Origin: Motacilla alba alba | Taxonomy: Eukaryota > Chordata > Aves > Passeriformes > Motacillidae | Reading direction: 5' to 3' | DNA length: 64,000 nt | Assembly (NCBI RefSeq): GCF_015832195.1 | Contig: NC_052026.1 | Location: forward strand, 9,655,619 to 9,719,618 | Shown here: positions 63,101-64,000 of the stretch, in pieces | Layout: every line of letters starts with the position of its first letter | Numbering within the stretch: the stretch's first letter is position 1 | Notes under the pieces: generated by a model | The model's input: the letters and a program-made list of their open reading frames with translations, nothing else | What the model was told of the DNA's origin: nothing | Database searches by the model: none | Translations under genes and position numbers: made by a program

Positions 63101-64000
63101 TTTTCCAGCTGGCTTCCTGGATAGATATTTGAAATCACTGAATATATTGGCAAGAAGCAAAAGAAATGCATCAACTATACAAATACTCAGCTACTGTGCA
63201 GGTAGATTAATGTCTTCTAATTCGTGAACTCCTGCACTGTTGTTCATGAACTACTGGCTTGTTGTTAATCCTACTATTGTTTTTCTTATTGCCTGGATTA
63301 ACATCATATAACAAGTGATTTATTCAGCTTCTTAGATTTTGGACTTGCATTCTATCATGGAAAGATTATCTATTTTGCACAGCTCTGTGGGTTTCACCAT
63401 GTGAGTTATTTCTAAGGCCATTACACTTCACAGCAGCATTTGCATCCTCTGTACTGAGCACCAAGAGCAGTGTGCAGGGATTATGGAGAGGCACAAGATT
63501 CCCAAAAGCAAGTTTAAGAATTACTCCAACACAAGACCGGAGCTCATCTACCATCATATTTTAGAATCAAAATGCAGTAACTATCTTCCAGAAGTTTGTA
63601 TTTACCACAGATCCTTTCCAATTACATCTGAGGTTTGCTCCTGTGCATGGCATTGTGTTCAAGGCTCACAGACAATTTACTGATTAGCTCTGCAGCTGAA
63701 AGGTGACCAAGGATGCAACTCCTTTCATAATACTCAGACTCTTCCTATTCAGGACATCATGTCATGCATCAAATTAAAAAAAGGATCTTTTATTTCCTGT
63801 TCATTTGAGCAGTAAGTATTCACCCAGCATTTCCTCTGCAAACTAAAGGTAAGCAGTATACTAAAGCATGTACTTCAGAGAAAAGAATGGAATTCTTTCT
63901 AATTATTAAAAATGGAATTTAATAAAAAAGTATTAAACTCATTGTACCCTGTCCAATGAAAACAGAAATATCATATTAATATAAGAAAAAGATCATACAG
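60135..64000. other. Unique non-coding stretch to the window end
   Basis: AT-rich with a short (CAA)n at about 61663-61677 and TGTGTGTG at about 61845. No gene or known repeat is recognised. Frames up to 75 codons have no domain. Confidence 0.6.

Noticed and set aside
1..64000. Bacterial-type systems, CRISPR arrays, tRNA or rRNA genes
   Set aside because: No regularly spaced repeats with unique spacers, no operon-like frames, and no tRNA or rRNA signature sequences were seen; the composition and CR1 repeats are those of a bird nuclear genome.

Overview
This window looks like bird nuclear DNA, most likely from a songbird, and reads as a gene-poor stretch (intergenic or deep intronic). The bird assignment rests on CR1 retrotransposon 3' ends in both orientations. 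Two of them end in the ATTCTATG octamer tail typical of avian CR1. Alu, B1 and L1 sequences are absent, interspersed-repeat density is low, and the background is AT-rich and CpG-poor. No bacterial or organellar gene organisation is present. I found no convincing protein-coding gene, rRNA, tRNA or CRISPR array. Almost all open frames are under 100 codons, many lack an ATG start, and they match what chance and low-complexity DNA would give.

Layout. 1-10.8 kb is AT-rich unique DNA with homopolymer and A/C-rich patches and a probable ancient CR1/L3-like fragment near 5.6 kb. 10.8-13.9 kb holds a small CpG-bearing GC patch, two short hairpins 48 bases apart (11.70-11.79 kb), and a Pro/Gln/Ser-rich pair of open frames with a TATA box and plausible splice sites (13.2-13.85 kb). 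17.3-19.1 kb has a second possible ancient CR1/L3-like fragment and a six-copy, 64-bp minisatellite that is open in all six frames. 20.8-21.7 kb has a GC-rich patch and a minus-strand CR1. 23.9-25.2 kb has a compound AC/AT microsatellite and an ATG-started 70-codon frame carrying three perfect 30-bp repeats. 31.27-31.30 kb has a perfect 10-bp-stem hairpin, and 33.3 kb has a 17-bp palindrome. 35.8 kb has a CR1 tail scrap. 43.3-44.1 kb has two plus-strand CR1 tails. 46.5-46.7 kb has an AT array and a POU/homeodomain-type composite motif. 53.8-54.6 kb has a CpG-rich minus-strand LTR-like block. 59.2-60.1 kb has a TATA box and a poly(A) signal about 250 bp apart, possibly another LTR or a small transcription unit.

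Nothing here can be read as genes working together. What can be interpreted is repeat biology plus a few candidate regulatory or transcribed elements. The most useful second looks are the 64-bp six-frame-open minisatellite, the 30-bp in-frame repeat ORF, the 13.3-13.7 kb Pro/Gln-rich block, the two LTR-like blocks and the 31.27 kb hairpin. All family calls come from recognition by eye, not from a search.
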